This document shows positions 30,303 to 39,080 of a stretch of DNA of 64,000 nucleotides, piece after piece; position 1 is the first letter of the stretch, and every line of letters begins with the position of its first letter. Under the pieces are notes generated by a model. It was given only the letters and a program-made list of their open reading frames with translations, was not told the origin of the DNA and ran no database searches. Source of the DNA: Treponema sp. Its GTDB lineage: Bacteria > Spirochaetota > Spirochaetia > Treponematales > Breznakiellaceae. Both the position numbers and the translations under genes were made by a program. The stretch is from positions 1 to 64,000 of the forward strand of contig WQSF01000003.1 of assembly GCA_009788065.1 (NCBI GenBank). The letters are read 5' to 3'.

Positions 30303-31388
30303 ATGGCATTTGCATTAAACACGTATCCAATCACTTACCGCGCCCGGTTTTTAAACGGGGAATGGATCGATGAATACATCGAAAAACCTCATAAAACGCA
30401 GGAAGAAGAAACTGCAATGAGCGATGTCGAACGTGTCAAATTGGAAAATTCCCGCAATTATTATGAAGATATGCCGCTTGTTAATTATACAAGCCAGTAC
30501 GGTCTAGCTTGTTTTGAAGGGCTGAAAGCTTTTCCTCAAAAAAACGAAGGTCTCTCCATTTTCAGGCCGGATAAAAACGGAGAGCGGTTCATGCTTTCGA
30601 TGAAAGGTCTCTGCATGCCTCCGTTCCCAAAAGAAGATTTTGTTAAAACCTGCGTGGAAACCGTTAAACGAAACGCCGCTCTTGGCTTTAAACCGCATTA
30701 TAAAAGCGAATGGGAAAAAGATTCCTTTATGTACGCCGATGCCGTTTACATAAGGCCCTTTACCATTTCCGAAGGCGGAATAGGAGTAAACCTGTCAAAA
30801 GAGCCTTATGTTATGGTTATAAATACGCCTGTGAGCGCCTATTTTTCATCGGGCAGTTCGGACGCCATTGTTTCGAATAAAGTCCGCGCTATGCCTAACG
30901 GCACCGGCTGGATAAAAGCCTGTTCAAATTATGTAATATCAGCTCTCGCAAAATCCGAAGCTCTAAAAGCCGGTTACATGGAGTGTATATTTTTAGACGG
31001 AACTAACCGTAAGTACATCGAGGAAGGATCGTCATGTAATATATTCTTCTATCTTAAATCAGGAGAACTTGTAACGCCCGAGTTAGGCGATACTATTTTA
31101 CCCGGTATTACAAGAATGAGCATATTGGAACTTGCCCGCGACAAAGGCATAAAAACAACCGAACGTAAAATATCGATAGATGAGGCGATGGAAGAAACAA
31201 AGGAATGTTTCGTAAGCGGTACCGCCGCAGGGGCAACTCCTCTTTCTTCGATAACTTATCAAGGTAAGAAAGCCGTTTTTAACGACGGAAAAACAGGCGA
31301 CTTTACCGCCGATATCCGCGACACCCTCAAAGGTATCCAATACGGTAAACTCCCCGACACCAAAGGCTGGATGGTGAGCGTTGCGTGA
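30303..31388 (+). CDS. ilvE: Branched-chain amino acid aminotransferase
   Basis: YTSQYGLACFEGLKAFP, YADAVYIRPF, EGSSCNIFFYLKSGELVTPELGDTILPGITRMSILELA. Confidence 0.95.
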   Translation: MAFALNTYPITYRARFLNGEWIDEYIEKPHKTQEEETAMSDVERVKLENSRNYYEDMPLVNYTSQYGLACFEGLKAFPQKNEGLSIFRPDKNGERFMLSMKGLCMPPFPKEDFVKTCVETVKRNAALGFKPHYKSEWEKDSFMYADAVYIRPFTISEGGIGVNLSKEPYVMVINTPVSAYFSSGSSDAIVSNKVRAMPNGTGWIKACSNYVISALAKSEALKAGYMECIFLDGTNRKYIEEGSSCNIFFYLKSGELVTPELGDTILPGITRMSILELARDKGIKTTERKISIDEAMEETKECFVSGTAAGATPLSSITYQGKKAVFNDGKTGDFTADIRDTLKGIQYGKLPDTKGWMVSVA

Positions 31389-31450
31389 GCAACGTATGAA
31401 TAAATTTCCTTACACCACGGGCTGTATAGCCCGATGGTACAGGTCATCTG

Positions 31451-31485
31451 AAAAAAAAAGAGCTAAGCTTGATCGCTTAGCTCTT
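31451..31485 (-). terminator. Rho-independent terminator downstream of the tRNA genes on the minus strand
   Basis: 11-bp inverted repeat AAGAGCTAAGC-TTGATC-GCTTAGCTCTT (31458-31485) followed on the minus strand by a T-run (A-tract 31451-31459). Confidence 0.85.
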
Positions 31486-31494
31486 CATATCGCT

Positions 31495-31567
31495 TGCCAC
31501 CTCGGAGAATTGAACTCCAGACACGCAGATTTTCAGTCTGCTGCTCTACCAACTGAGCTAAGGTGGC
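31495..31567 (-). tRNA. tRNA-Phe (GAA)
   Basis: Minus strand GCCACCTTAGCTCAGTTGGTAGAGCAGCAGACTGAAAATCTGCGTGTCTGGAGTTCAATTCTCCGAGGTGGCA folds as a cloverleaf with loop CTGAAAA; CCA not encoded. Confidence 0.95.
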
Positions 31568-31706
31568 TTAATTGCGCACCTTACAAGCGGATGATACAGT
31601 AAAATATGCCAAAAATACCAGAAAATGTCAAGAAGACATAATCCCCAATTAACCGCTTTTCTTAATTAATTTATAACTTAGAAATTGACAGCTAATTGTT
31701 ATCCCA

Positions 31707-31779
31707 TGGAGATATGGGGATTCGAACCCCAGGCCTATTGATTGCGAACCAATCGCTCTACCAACTGAGCTATATCCCC
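31707..31779 (-). tRNA. tRNA-Ala (CGC)
   Basis: Minus strand GGGGATATAGCTCAGTTGGTAGAGCGATTGGTTCGCAATCAATAGGCCTGGGGTTCGAATCCCCATATCTCCA; anticodon loop TTCGCAA; acceptor G3:U70 pair present. Confidence 0.93.
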
Positions 31780-32136
31780 CTAATCACGTAAATTAAACCA
31801 AAAATATGGTTTTTGGTCAAGCAGTGAAATTGATTCTTTTGTTGCAAAACCTCAGAAACAAACTCCGGCCAGCGCGCAACCATCTTCTTAATCAAATAAG
31901 ACAGTTAAATTCCAGCCTTCTAATAAATATAGAGGATATATGGTGCGCATGATGATACAAACTACATCTTATTATAAAAATCTTGGAGTTCCCTGCAGCG
32001 TTTTAGGAATTATTACCAAAATCTCTGATAAAAGGCATTGTAAAAAATAAAGAAAAATGTTTTAATTTCACTAATAGGTTTTTTATGGCAGGCATCAAAG
32101 GCAAAGGATGAGCTGCCGGAGTCCAAAGAGGTGAAC

Positions 32137-32523
32137 ATGGCAGGGCCATTAGAAGCGACTGTAGTATTGGGAAAATGTTCCAAGAATAGAAATTGCTTTG
32201 GAATGCGCGTTGAGAAACGCGGAGGCGCATGGGTTCGTACATGGGCTTTTCCTATCGAAGAAAATGTCGCGAAAAACGAAGGATTTAACGCCAACAAAGT
32301 GAATGTCAGCGGTACAGACAGCGGATATCCGGGATGCCCGCACTGTAAGGACGGCGGATTTGCTCTGTGTTCCTGCGGCAAGATCGGTTGTTTAGGCGAC
32401 AAGATAAAAAAAGAAAGCTCCAATAAGGAAAAAAACGCGTTAAGTTATACATGCCCGTGGTGCGGACAGACAGGCGAAATACAAATTAAAGAGAGTATCG
32501 ACGTTTCAGGCGGCGGTTACTAA
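32137..32523 (+). CDS. TerY-C-like zinc-binding protein of a TerY-P-type system
   Basis: Cysteine-rich CPHCKDGGFALCSCGKIGC...CPWCGQTGEI; ATG 32137 preceded by AAAGAGG; followed by kinase, vWA and PP2C genes. Confidence 0.75.
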   Translation: MAGPLEATVVLGKCSKNRNCFGMRVEKRGGAWVRTWAFPIEENVAKNEGFNANKVNVSGTDSGYPGCPHCKDGGFALCSCGKIGCLGDKIKKESSNKEKNALSYTCPWCGQTGEIQIKESIDVSGGGY

Positions 32524-32554
32524 TTAAATCAATTAATGTACAGGGGGAAAGACA

Positions 32555-33829
32555 ATGATAGAGCTGCCAAAAGGACATAAGATTCAGACAAAAGATTTTA
32601 AAACAATCGTAGTCGGCGAAAAACTCGGGGAAGGCGGACAGGGAGCGGTTTTTAAAGTTGATTATGACGGCAAGAAAAAGGCTCTTAAATGGTATTCAGG
32701 TAAAAAAATAGCCAACCCTAAAAAATTCTACGAAAATCTTGAGAATAATATTAAAAAAGGAAAACCGACCAACGCGTTCCTTTGGCCTGAAGCAATTACC
32801 GAAAAGCAAGGCACGGCTTTTGGTTATATCATGGAACTTCGCCCCCCCGAATATAAGGAATTTACGATGTTCCTTCTTGGAAGAGAAGGTTATAAAAGTA
32901 TTACCGCGATGGTAAACACCGCGCTTCATCTTGTCGCAGGCTTTCGCGCCCTGCACCAAAAAGGATTCAGTTATCAGGATTTGAACGACGGCAACTTTTT
33001 TATGAACCCTGTAAACGGAAACCTTTTAATCTGCGATAATGACAATGTTTCAGAATACGGAAAATCATCCGGTATCGCCGGTAAAGCCCGTTATATGGCA
33101 CCTGAAATCGTTGTAAAAGGCGCGAAGCCGGATGTGCAAACAGACGCTTTTTCTCTTTCAGTTATTTTATTTTTATTTTGGGTAAGCGGGCATCCCCTGG
33201 AAGGAAAAGCCGCATGCCCTCCTTGTATGGACGCTAAAGCCGAAAAAAGAATCTACGGAGAAAATCCTGTTTTTATCTGGGACCCTAAGGATGATTCAAA
33301 CAGGCCTGTGCAGGGTATTCACAAAGGCCCGATAACCAAGTGGCCGTTCCTGCCCAAATATATTCAGGATATGTTTATTAAAGCGTTCAGCAAGGAGTTG
33401 ATGAAAGATCCGCAAAAACGGATACTGGAAATGGAATGGCTGTACGCTTTTATCAAAATGAGATCGGAAGTTTATAAATGCCCGTCATGCGGTGAAATTT
33501 ATTTTGCTGACCCTGTAAATCCGAATCCCTGTCCCGGTAAAAGTTGCGGCAAGAAAAATGCCTTTCCCATGTATCTTAAAACGCCGCGTTACAATATCGC
33601 GATACACCAGCAGACAAGACTTTACGCATGTTATACTGAAAAAGGATCGGATGATTATGAAACAGTTACAGGCGAAGGTTCCTTGTCAGGAAAAGATTAT
33701 ATGTTAAAAAATGTAACAAAGAACGTTTGGAATTTGGGAGACGGCTCATCCATAGCGCCCGGAGCTTCCATAAAACTGCAAAAAGGTATGTCAATTAATT
33801 TCGGCTTGATAAATGTTGAAGTTATATAA
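32555..33829 (+). CDS. Serine/threonine protein kinase with C-terminal zinc ribbon (TerY-P-type)
   Basis: LGEGGQGAVFKVDYDGKKKALKWY glycine loop/VAIK-like Lys, YQDLNDGNFF catalytic loop, CDNDN metal-binding loop, YMAPEI; C-terminal CPSCGEIYF...CPGKSCGKKN. Confidence 0.88.
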   Translation: MIELPKGHKIQTKDFKTIVVGEKLGEGGQGAVFKVDYDGKKKALKWYSGKKIANPKKFYENLENNIKKGKPTNAFLWPEAITEKQGTAFGYIMELRPPEYKEFTMFLLGREGYKSITAMVNTALHLVAGFRALHQKGFSYQDLNDGNFFMNPVNGNLLICDNDNVSEYGKSSGIAGKARYMAPEIVVKGAKPDVQTDAFSLSVILFLFWVSGHPLEGKAACPPCMDAKAEKRIYGENPVFIWDPKDDSNRPVQGIHKGPITKWPFLPKYIQDMFIKAFSKELMKDPQKRILEMEWLYAFIKMRSEVYKCPSCGEIYFADPVNPNPCPGKSCGKKNAFPMYLKTPRYNIAIHQQTRLYACYTEKGSDDYETVTGEGSLSGKDYMLKNVTKNVWNLGDGSSIAPGASIKLQKGMSINFGLINVEVI

Positions 33830-33850
33830 ATTTATTTTAAGGAGAAGAAC

Positions 33851-34588
33851 ATGTCATTAACAGACAAAATTGAGATTCCAAGAAGGACGATGGTATTATT
33901 TTTTATCGTTGACACTTCAGGAAGCATGGACGGGAGCAAAATAGGCGCTGTGAACATGGCCATTAGAGAAGTTCTCCCGGAGATCAGGAGCATGTCGGCT
34001 GAAAACGCGGACGCGCTTATCAAAATTGCGGCTCTTGAATTTTCTTCAGGCGCGTCATGGATCACAAAGAGCGGTCCTGTAGAAGCCGACGATTTTAACT
34101 GGAGCAACATTGACGCGGCGGGTGTTACGGATTTCGGAGCCGCCTGCAGAGCTTTAAATGAAAAACTTTCAACTAAAGCTTTTATGCTGGAAGCTACAGG
34201 CTCTTTTGCCCCGGCTCTCTTTTTACTTTCGGACGGCGCGCCTACAGACGATTGGCAGGCAGGATTGGACGTTTTAAAGGGAAATAACTGGTTTAAAGCC
34301 GCGGTAAAAGTCGCAATAGCCATAGGCGATGACGCTGATCAAGACGTTCTTGCCGCTTTCACAGGAAACAAGGAAACTGTTTTAACAGCTCATACGCCCG
34401 CGATATTGGCTAAAATGATCAAATTCGTAAGCGTTACAGCTTCCAAAGTTGCAAGCACCAATACAAAAGCAGACCCGACGCAGGGTGATCCGGACAACGC
34501 GAAGACAGACGAGTTGATTAACAATCTTAATGAACTTAAAGACGATGTCGCCTCCGCTCCTGATAACTCAAACACGGATATGTGGTAA
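33851..34588 (+). CDS. von Willebrand factor A domain protein (TerY-like)
   Basis: FFIVDTSGSMDGSKI MIDAS, VTDFGAACRAL, LLSDGAPTDDW. Confidence 0.92.
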   Translation: MSLTDKIEIPRRTMVLFFIVDTSGSMDGSKIGAVNMAIREVLPEIRSMSAENADALIKIAALEFSSGASWITKSGPVEADDFNWSNIDAAGVTDFGAACRALNEKLSTKAFMLEATGSFAPALFLLSDGAPTDDWQAGLDVLKGNNWFKAAVKVAIAIGDDADQDVLAAFTGNKETVLTAHTPAILAKMIKFVSVTASKVASTNTKADPTQGDPDNAKTDELINNLNELKDDVASAPDNSNTDMW

Positions 34589-36321
34589 TGAAAGACTACA
34601 GGTCATTTGCGGTTCATGTAATAGGCGGCAGTCATATAAAAAACGGGGTAGTCTGTCAGGATTACTCCGGTTTTTATGAGGATAATGATGTCCGCATTAC
34701 GGTAGTTGCTGACGGACACGGAGATTCTACATGTTTCCGCAGTGATATGGGGTCGAAATTCGCCGTCGATTGTACATTGGACGGCATTAAAAAATTCATT
34801 AATTTTATCGAAAAATATCATGATAAAGGAATCGGGAAATCGCAGGTTAAATTATTCGGACCCGGCGTTTATCCTGCCCGTAAAAAATTTGACAGCCTGC
34901 TTCGTGAAAATTTAATCAGGTGTATTGTAGCTTCATGGAATATCATGGTATTGGATCATTTTAAAAAAAATCCTTTTACAGAAGATGAATTGGAAAGTAT
35001 TGATACAGAAAAATACAGGCTAAGATTCGAGGAAGCGCAAAAAGAGTTCAATGAGACAGGCAGTGCAGGCGAAATTATTTCCAAGGCATACGGCGCCACA
35101 TTAATTGCCGCCGCGATGTCTCGGGATTACTGGTTTGGTTTTCACATCGGCGACGGACGTTTTACGGTTCTTTACAAGAACGGTACGGGAGAACAGCCGG
35201 TTCCGTGGGATGAAAAATGCTATCTTAACGTCACAACATCTTTAAGCGATAACGATATACTGGATCGTGAAAACGGAGTGCGCAGTTATTTTTCATTTAA
35301 CGCGGAAAAAGAAGCTCCCATAGCGATATATCTTTGCACTGACGGTATTGATGACAATTATCCTGTTGACGAGGATGAGAATAAAAAACAGCTTACCCGT
35401 CTATACCGTACTATATCGCTCGCTTACGCTGACGACGGTTATGAATCAACCTGCAGGCAGTTAAAAGACCTTGCCGACAATTTTGCGATTAAAGGCAAGG
35501 GAGATGATACCAGCGTCGGACTTATTATCAATATACCTGAGCTTCAAAAAGTAAAAGAAACATGGAAAGAAAATATTGAAAAGGCGGAAAAAGAAAGGGA
35601 GAAAAAGAAGGCTGAGGAAGCTGAGAAGGCAAGAAAAGAAAGAACCGCCTTTGAGAAAAAAGAAGAAATTAAAAAGGCTGTAGCTGCCGCGAGAGTTCAT
35701 GAGATTGCCGCGGAAAAAGCCGAAAAAGAAGCGGAATCCGCGTATAAAGCGGTAATTAAAGCAAAAAAAGATTTCGATACCGCATGGAAAACGAAGAAAG
35801 AAGCTCAGTGCAAGAAAGCGGTAGGCGATGCCGTCAGTAAAAATAAACAGGCGGAGATAGCCGAGGATAATGCGAGTGACGCCGCGATTGCCGCGCGTGA
35901 AGCCGCTGAAGAAGCCGCAAAAATAGCGCAGTCAATCGAAGCAGAGAATCTTGAAAATACCAGCGAAGCCCAGGCGATTAGGAACGCCGCATCTGACGCA
36001 TCCGCTTGTGAAAAGAAAGCCGCCGTTTCTGCGCAAAAAGCAAGAGAATATTATGAAAAAGCGTCAGAAACGGTACGCGCCATTGTTAAAATAATAGACG
36101 ACGCGAAAGAAACGAAAGAAGCGAGAGAGGCGAAAGAAGCGGTTCAGGACGGATCGGATAATAAACCGGAAGACGCGGAAGGAACAAAAAGCGGGGAAGT
36201 TGTTTCAGCAGATTCACTGCAAAAGATAAATGACGCAATATATAACAAGAATAAAGAGTGGAATAAAACCGAGCTTGATCATAAACGCGCTTCTAATGCG
36301 TATAATGATAATAAAAAATGA
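34588..36321 (+). CDS. PP2C-family protein phosphatase with long Lys/Ala/Glu-rich helical C-terminal tail
   Basis: VVADGHGDST, GATLIAAAMSRDYWFGFHIGDGR, LCTDGIDD, KGKGDDTSVGLII; ATG at 34588 overlaps the vWA stop (TAATG). Confidence 0.88.
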   Translation: MKDYRSFAVHVIGGSHIKNGVVCQDYSGFYEDNDVRITVVADGHGDSTCFRSDMGSKFAVDCTLDGIKKFINFIEKYHDKGIGKSQVKLFGPGVYPARKKFDSLLRENLIRCIVASWNIMVLDHFKKNPFTEDELESIDTEKYRLRFEEAQKEFNETGSAGEIISKAYGATLIAAAMSRDYWFGFHIGDGRFTVLYKNGTGEQPVPWDEKCYLNVTTSLSDNDILDRENGVRSYFSFNAEKEAPIAIYLCTDGIDDNYPVDEDENKKQLTRLYRTISLAYADDGYESTCRQLKDLADNFAIKGKGDDTSVGLIINIPELQKVKETWKENIEKAEKEREKKKAEEAEKARKERTAFEKKEEIKKAVAAARVHEIAAEKAEKEAESAYKAVIKAKKDFDTAWKTKKEAQCKKAVGDAVSKNKQAEIAEDNASDAAIAAREAAEEAAKIAQSIEAENLENTSEAQAIRNAASDASACEKKAAVSAQKAREYYEKASETVRAIVKIIDDAKETKEAREAKEAVQDGSDNKPEDAEGTKSGEVVSADSLQKINDAIYNKNKEWNKTELDHKRASNAYNDNKK

Positions 36322-36405
36322 TTATATACGCGCGATATAATAATTTTATAATTGGGACTTGATTCTATACCGGATATAAATTATGATTAACTAAAGGGGA
36401 CAAAC

Positions 36406-37026
36406 ATGGCAAACAAAACGACATCAAAAAAACCGGCGGCAAAGAAGCCCGCGTCTAAAACCGCTTCCAAAAAACCTGCCGCGAAGAAAACAACTGCGAA
36501 AAAACCAACCGCAAAGAAAGCGGCAGCGAAGAAGCCGGCTGCCAAGAAAACTGCTGTTAAAAAAACAACAGTAAAGAAAGCTAAAGCGAAGAAACCGGCT
36601 GCCAAAAAAACTGCTGTTAAAAAAACAACGGTAAAGAAAGCGGCAGCGAAAAAACCGGCGGCAAAGAAACCAGCATCTAAAGCTGCTCCCAAAAAAGCCG
36701 CTCCTAAAAAACCCGCCGCGGCGAAGAAACCAGCCGCAAAAGCGCCAGCTAAAGTAATTTCGGTAAAGAAAGACGCGAAATGGGTGTCTGCGGATGATTA
36801 TTGCGAAAACCCGAATGTTAAGGCCGCTGTTGCGAAGCCTTCCAATACGATAAAAAAATCCGAAGCGAATTTATCCAATGATGATTTGGCGGATTTGTAT
36901 TTGCAGGAATCGAGGTATGAGGATCTTTGCGAATTATGCAAAAAGATGCTCGGACAGGAAGAAACTAAAGATTCTCCTGTATGGCAGGAGCGCTTAAACA
37001 CAGCGCAGAGCCGTCTCGCAAACTAA
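36406..37026 (+). CDS. Histone H1-like lysine/alanine-rich protein with C-terminal helical domain
   Basis: About 110 residues of KKPAAKK/KKTAVKKTTVKK repeats followed by NLSNDDLADLYLQESRYEDLCELCKKMLG. Confidence 0.75.
   Translation: MANKTTSKKPAAKKPASKTASKKPAAKKTTAKKPTAKKAAAKKPAAKKTAVKKTTVKKAKAKKPAAKKTAVKKTTVKKAAAKKPAAKKPASKAAPKKAAPKKPAAAKKPAAKAPAKVISVKKDAKWVSADDYCENPNVKAAVAKPSNTIKKSEANLSNDDLADLYLQESRYEDLCELCKKMLGQEETKDSPVWQERLNTAQSRLAN
36481..36660 (+). repeat. Three tandem 60-bp (20-aa) imperfect repeat units inside the H1-like gene
   Basis: 36481-36540, 36541-36600 and 36601-36660 align in register (e.g. gccaagaaaactgctgttaaaaaaacaacagtaaagaaagct... vs gccaaaaaaactgctgttaaaaaaacaacggtaaagaaagcg...). 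Confidence 0.85.
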
Positions 37027-37045
37027 CTGTAATCAGTTTAAAGAT

Positions 37046-37073
37046 TTGATCCGCTTTTAAGCGGGCGGATCAA
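37046..37073. terminator. Hairpin between convergent genes, possible terminator
   Basis: TTGATCCGC-10nt-GCGGATCAA perfect 9-bp stem between convergent ORFs ending at 37026 (+) and 37090 (-); no strong T-run. Confidence 0.4.
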
Positions 37074-37089
37074 GATCGGATTGTCAAAT

Positions 37090-37779
37090 TTATATGTTTA
37101 AATCCCGTACAGGACGGACTAGGTGCCATTCTGTTACGGGAAGCTGTTTATCCTTCCCTCTGAGTATACCGTCTTTATTTATGTAATGGCCGCTGTCAGT
37201 TCCGTCCGCGGGCTTGTTTTTTAACGGTTCCCATTTATCTTCGACTATACATGTATAAACGGCGGTTGCTTTGTCCCCGTTGCGTTCATTGCTCCAATGG
37301 AGAATAAATTCATTTGTCTGCGTTATTTTTCTCTCTTCGCGTATCTGGTTGCTTATATAGCCTGAAACGCAGGAAAGTTCGTCCTTTCCCGGAAACCGCC
37401 AGCCTCCAAAACCGTTAAAAGAAAAATTTTTGCAGGCTTTTTCAGCGTTTTCCCAAATGCAATATCCTGCGTCGGCAGGAGATACCTCGATAAGTTTTGA
37501 TTTTTTATCCTTAAAAACAAGGCCTCCTGAAGGACCCTCGTCTCCTTCTCTGAGCGGGAAATGCTTTAAAAGGATTTCTCTTATTTCTGGAATATCGCGC
37601 GCCGGCCGCCATACATTATCCTTTGGGAACCTGTATACATACATATTCCATCCAAATTCGCGTTTGGCGGCGCGCTGCGCAAGCTCGTCCGGGGTAAACG
37701 GACCGTATTCCTTATAATAAATACTGGTAAGCCATGCCGTGGTTTCATGTTTTTTGTTTAACATAATATCTGCCTGCAT
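37090..37779 (-). CDS. GYF_2/DUF4339-like plus DUF1566-like domain protein
   Basis: WLTSIYYKEYGPFTPDELAQRAAKREFGWNMYVYRFPKDNVWRPARDIPEI (GYF_2-like); GGLVFKDKK...FNGFGGWRFPGKDELS...VRPVRDLN (DUF1566-like); start uncertain. Confidence 0.6.
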   Translation of the reverse strand: MQADIMLNKKHETTAWLTSIYYKEYGPFTPDELAQRAAKREFGWNMYVYRFPKDNVWRPARDIPEIREILLKHFPLREGDEGPSGGLVFKDKKSKLIEVSPADAGYCIWENAEKACKNFSFNGFGGWRFPGKDELSCVSGYISNQIREERKITQTNEFILHWSNERNGDKATAVYTCIVEDKWEPLKNKPADGTDSGHYINKDGILRGKDKQLPVTEWHLVRPVRDLNI

Positions 37780-37793
37780 TATAATAAAAATCT

Positions 37794-39029
37794 TTAATCT
37801 AGGCAACCGCGTTGAATACGGCTTACACCTTCAAGTATAACCTGCTTTGTTTCGTCGTTAGAATCCGCAAGAAGGTTCTCCAGAACAACATTGATAATTT
37901 GTGCGTCAAGAGATTCCATAATCATCTGAAGCCCCGTTTTTAAAACAATATTCTTTTCTTTCCTGGTTTCTTCATCCAAAGAGAATATTCCCGCTGTTCT
38001 TGAAATTTTGGTTAAATCTTCTATTCTCTTTTTAAACGCCTCAATTTCATTTTTGTTTAAATTGATATTTTTGTCTTTTTCGGATAACGGATAAAATTTG
38101 TTTACAAAACAGGCGATACTTTCCGCTGTTGGAACAATCTTATTGTCTCCAAATGTTTTTCGCGCGTTTTCGGCGTTTGATTTGTTAAAACTGTACATTA
38201 AAGCAAGCTGATAAAATGAACTAATGTCTCCTTTTAACGCGGACTGTTCGTACCAGTAAACAGACATTATATATAAATCAATGTCTTCTTCATTAACTTC
38301 ACGGATAAAATACGCGTAATTTCTTGCGGTAGTTCCGTCAGCGGCGTAAGCCTGATACCATTCGCCTGCGGTTTTGTACTTGCTGTCCTTTGCGTTTCCT
38401 TCTTCGTAATATTTATCTATCGATTCCAGCGCGTAAATATCGCAGGCGGCTTTTGCATACCAAAAATCGGAGAGCTTTTTATCCTTCCTGACACCGACTC
38501 CGTTTTCATAACATCTTCCCAAATAGAGCTGCGCGGTGCCGTCTTCTTGATTGGCGGCTTTTGTATACCAGTGAACTGCCGTTTTATAATCTTTTTCCAC
38601 ACCGGCGCCTTTTTCATACAGCATACCCAGGTGGAACTGAGACCTTGCGTTACCCTGCGTCGCCGCCTTTGTGTGCCAATCCGCCGCCTTTTTTAAATCC
38701 TGCGGAACATCGGCGCCGATCTCGTAATAAAGCGCCAGAATACCCTGTGAAATATCGTCGCCCTGTTCCGCGGATTGCAAATACCAATAGAGAGCTTTTT
38801 TTGTATCCTTTTCTACGCCTTCTCCGCTTTCATAACACATACCCAAAAGACACTGAGCGCCGGCGTCCCCCTGTTCAGCCGCTTTTGTATACCAAAAAGC
38901 CGCCAATCCAAAGTCCCGCTCAATTACTTCTCCCTGATAATAACACATGGCAAGGCTTGTCTGCGCGTTTGAATCTCCTGATTCAGCCGCTTCTTTTATC
39001 GCCGCAATATCTAAGCCTTTGTCATCCAT
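37794..39029 (-). CDS. Sel1-repeat (TPR-like) protein
   Basis: Repeated AAFWYTKAAEQGDAGAQCLLGMCYESGEGVEKD units; ATG 39029 preceded by AAGGAGGGG. Confidence 0.92.
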   Translation of the reverse strand: MDDKGLDIAAIKEAAESGDSNAQTSLAMCYYQGEVIERDFGLAAFWYTKAAEQGDAGAQCLLGMCYESGEGVEKDTKKALYWYLQSAEQGDDISQGILALYYEIGADVPQDLKKAADWHTKAATQGNARSQFHLGMLYEKGAGVEKDYKTAVHWYTKAANQEDGTAQLYLGRCYENGVGVRKDKKLSDFWYAKAACDIYALESIDKYYEEGNAKDSKYKTAGEWYQAYAADGTTARNYAYFIREVNEEDIDLYIMSVYWYEQSALKGDISSFYQLALMYSFNKSNAENARKTFGDNKIVPTAESIACFVNKFYPLSEKDKNINLNKNEIEAFKKRIEDLTKISRTAGIFSLDEETRKEKNIVLKTGLQMIMESLDAQIINVVLENLLADSNDETKQVILEGVSRIQRGCLD

Positions 39030-39080
39030 TTTCCCCTCCTTAAAAATTGGAAACATTATATAGTTTGTTAAAATTAAATT

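Noticed and set aside
29756-30334. 192-aa minus-strand ORF
   Set aside because: Antisense to the FemX-like gene and the ilvE upstream region; no domain features
31797-31817. Inverted repeat ACCAAAAA-TATGG-TTTTTGGT upstream of tRNA-Ala (minus strand)
   Set aside because: AT-rich and short; could be an operator or terminator remnant but nothing supports a specific role
31940-32050. 36-aa ORF (MVRMMIQTTSYYKNLGVPCSVLGIITKISDKRHCKK) with GAGG upstream, before the TerY-C-like gene
   Set aside because: Too short and without recognisable features; cannot be separated from chance without conservation data
36481-36660. Regular 60-bp repeats that could suggest a CRISPR or satellite
   Set aside because: Repeats are contiguous without unique spacers and in frame with the H1-like coding sequence
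36387-36692. 101-aa minus-strand ORF (AAGFFAAAFFTVVFL...) looking like a membrane protein
   Set aside because: Antisense shadow of the Lys/Ala repeat region of the H1-like gene; composition is explained by the complement of AAA/GCG codons
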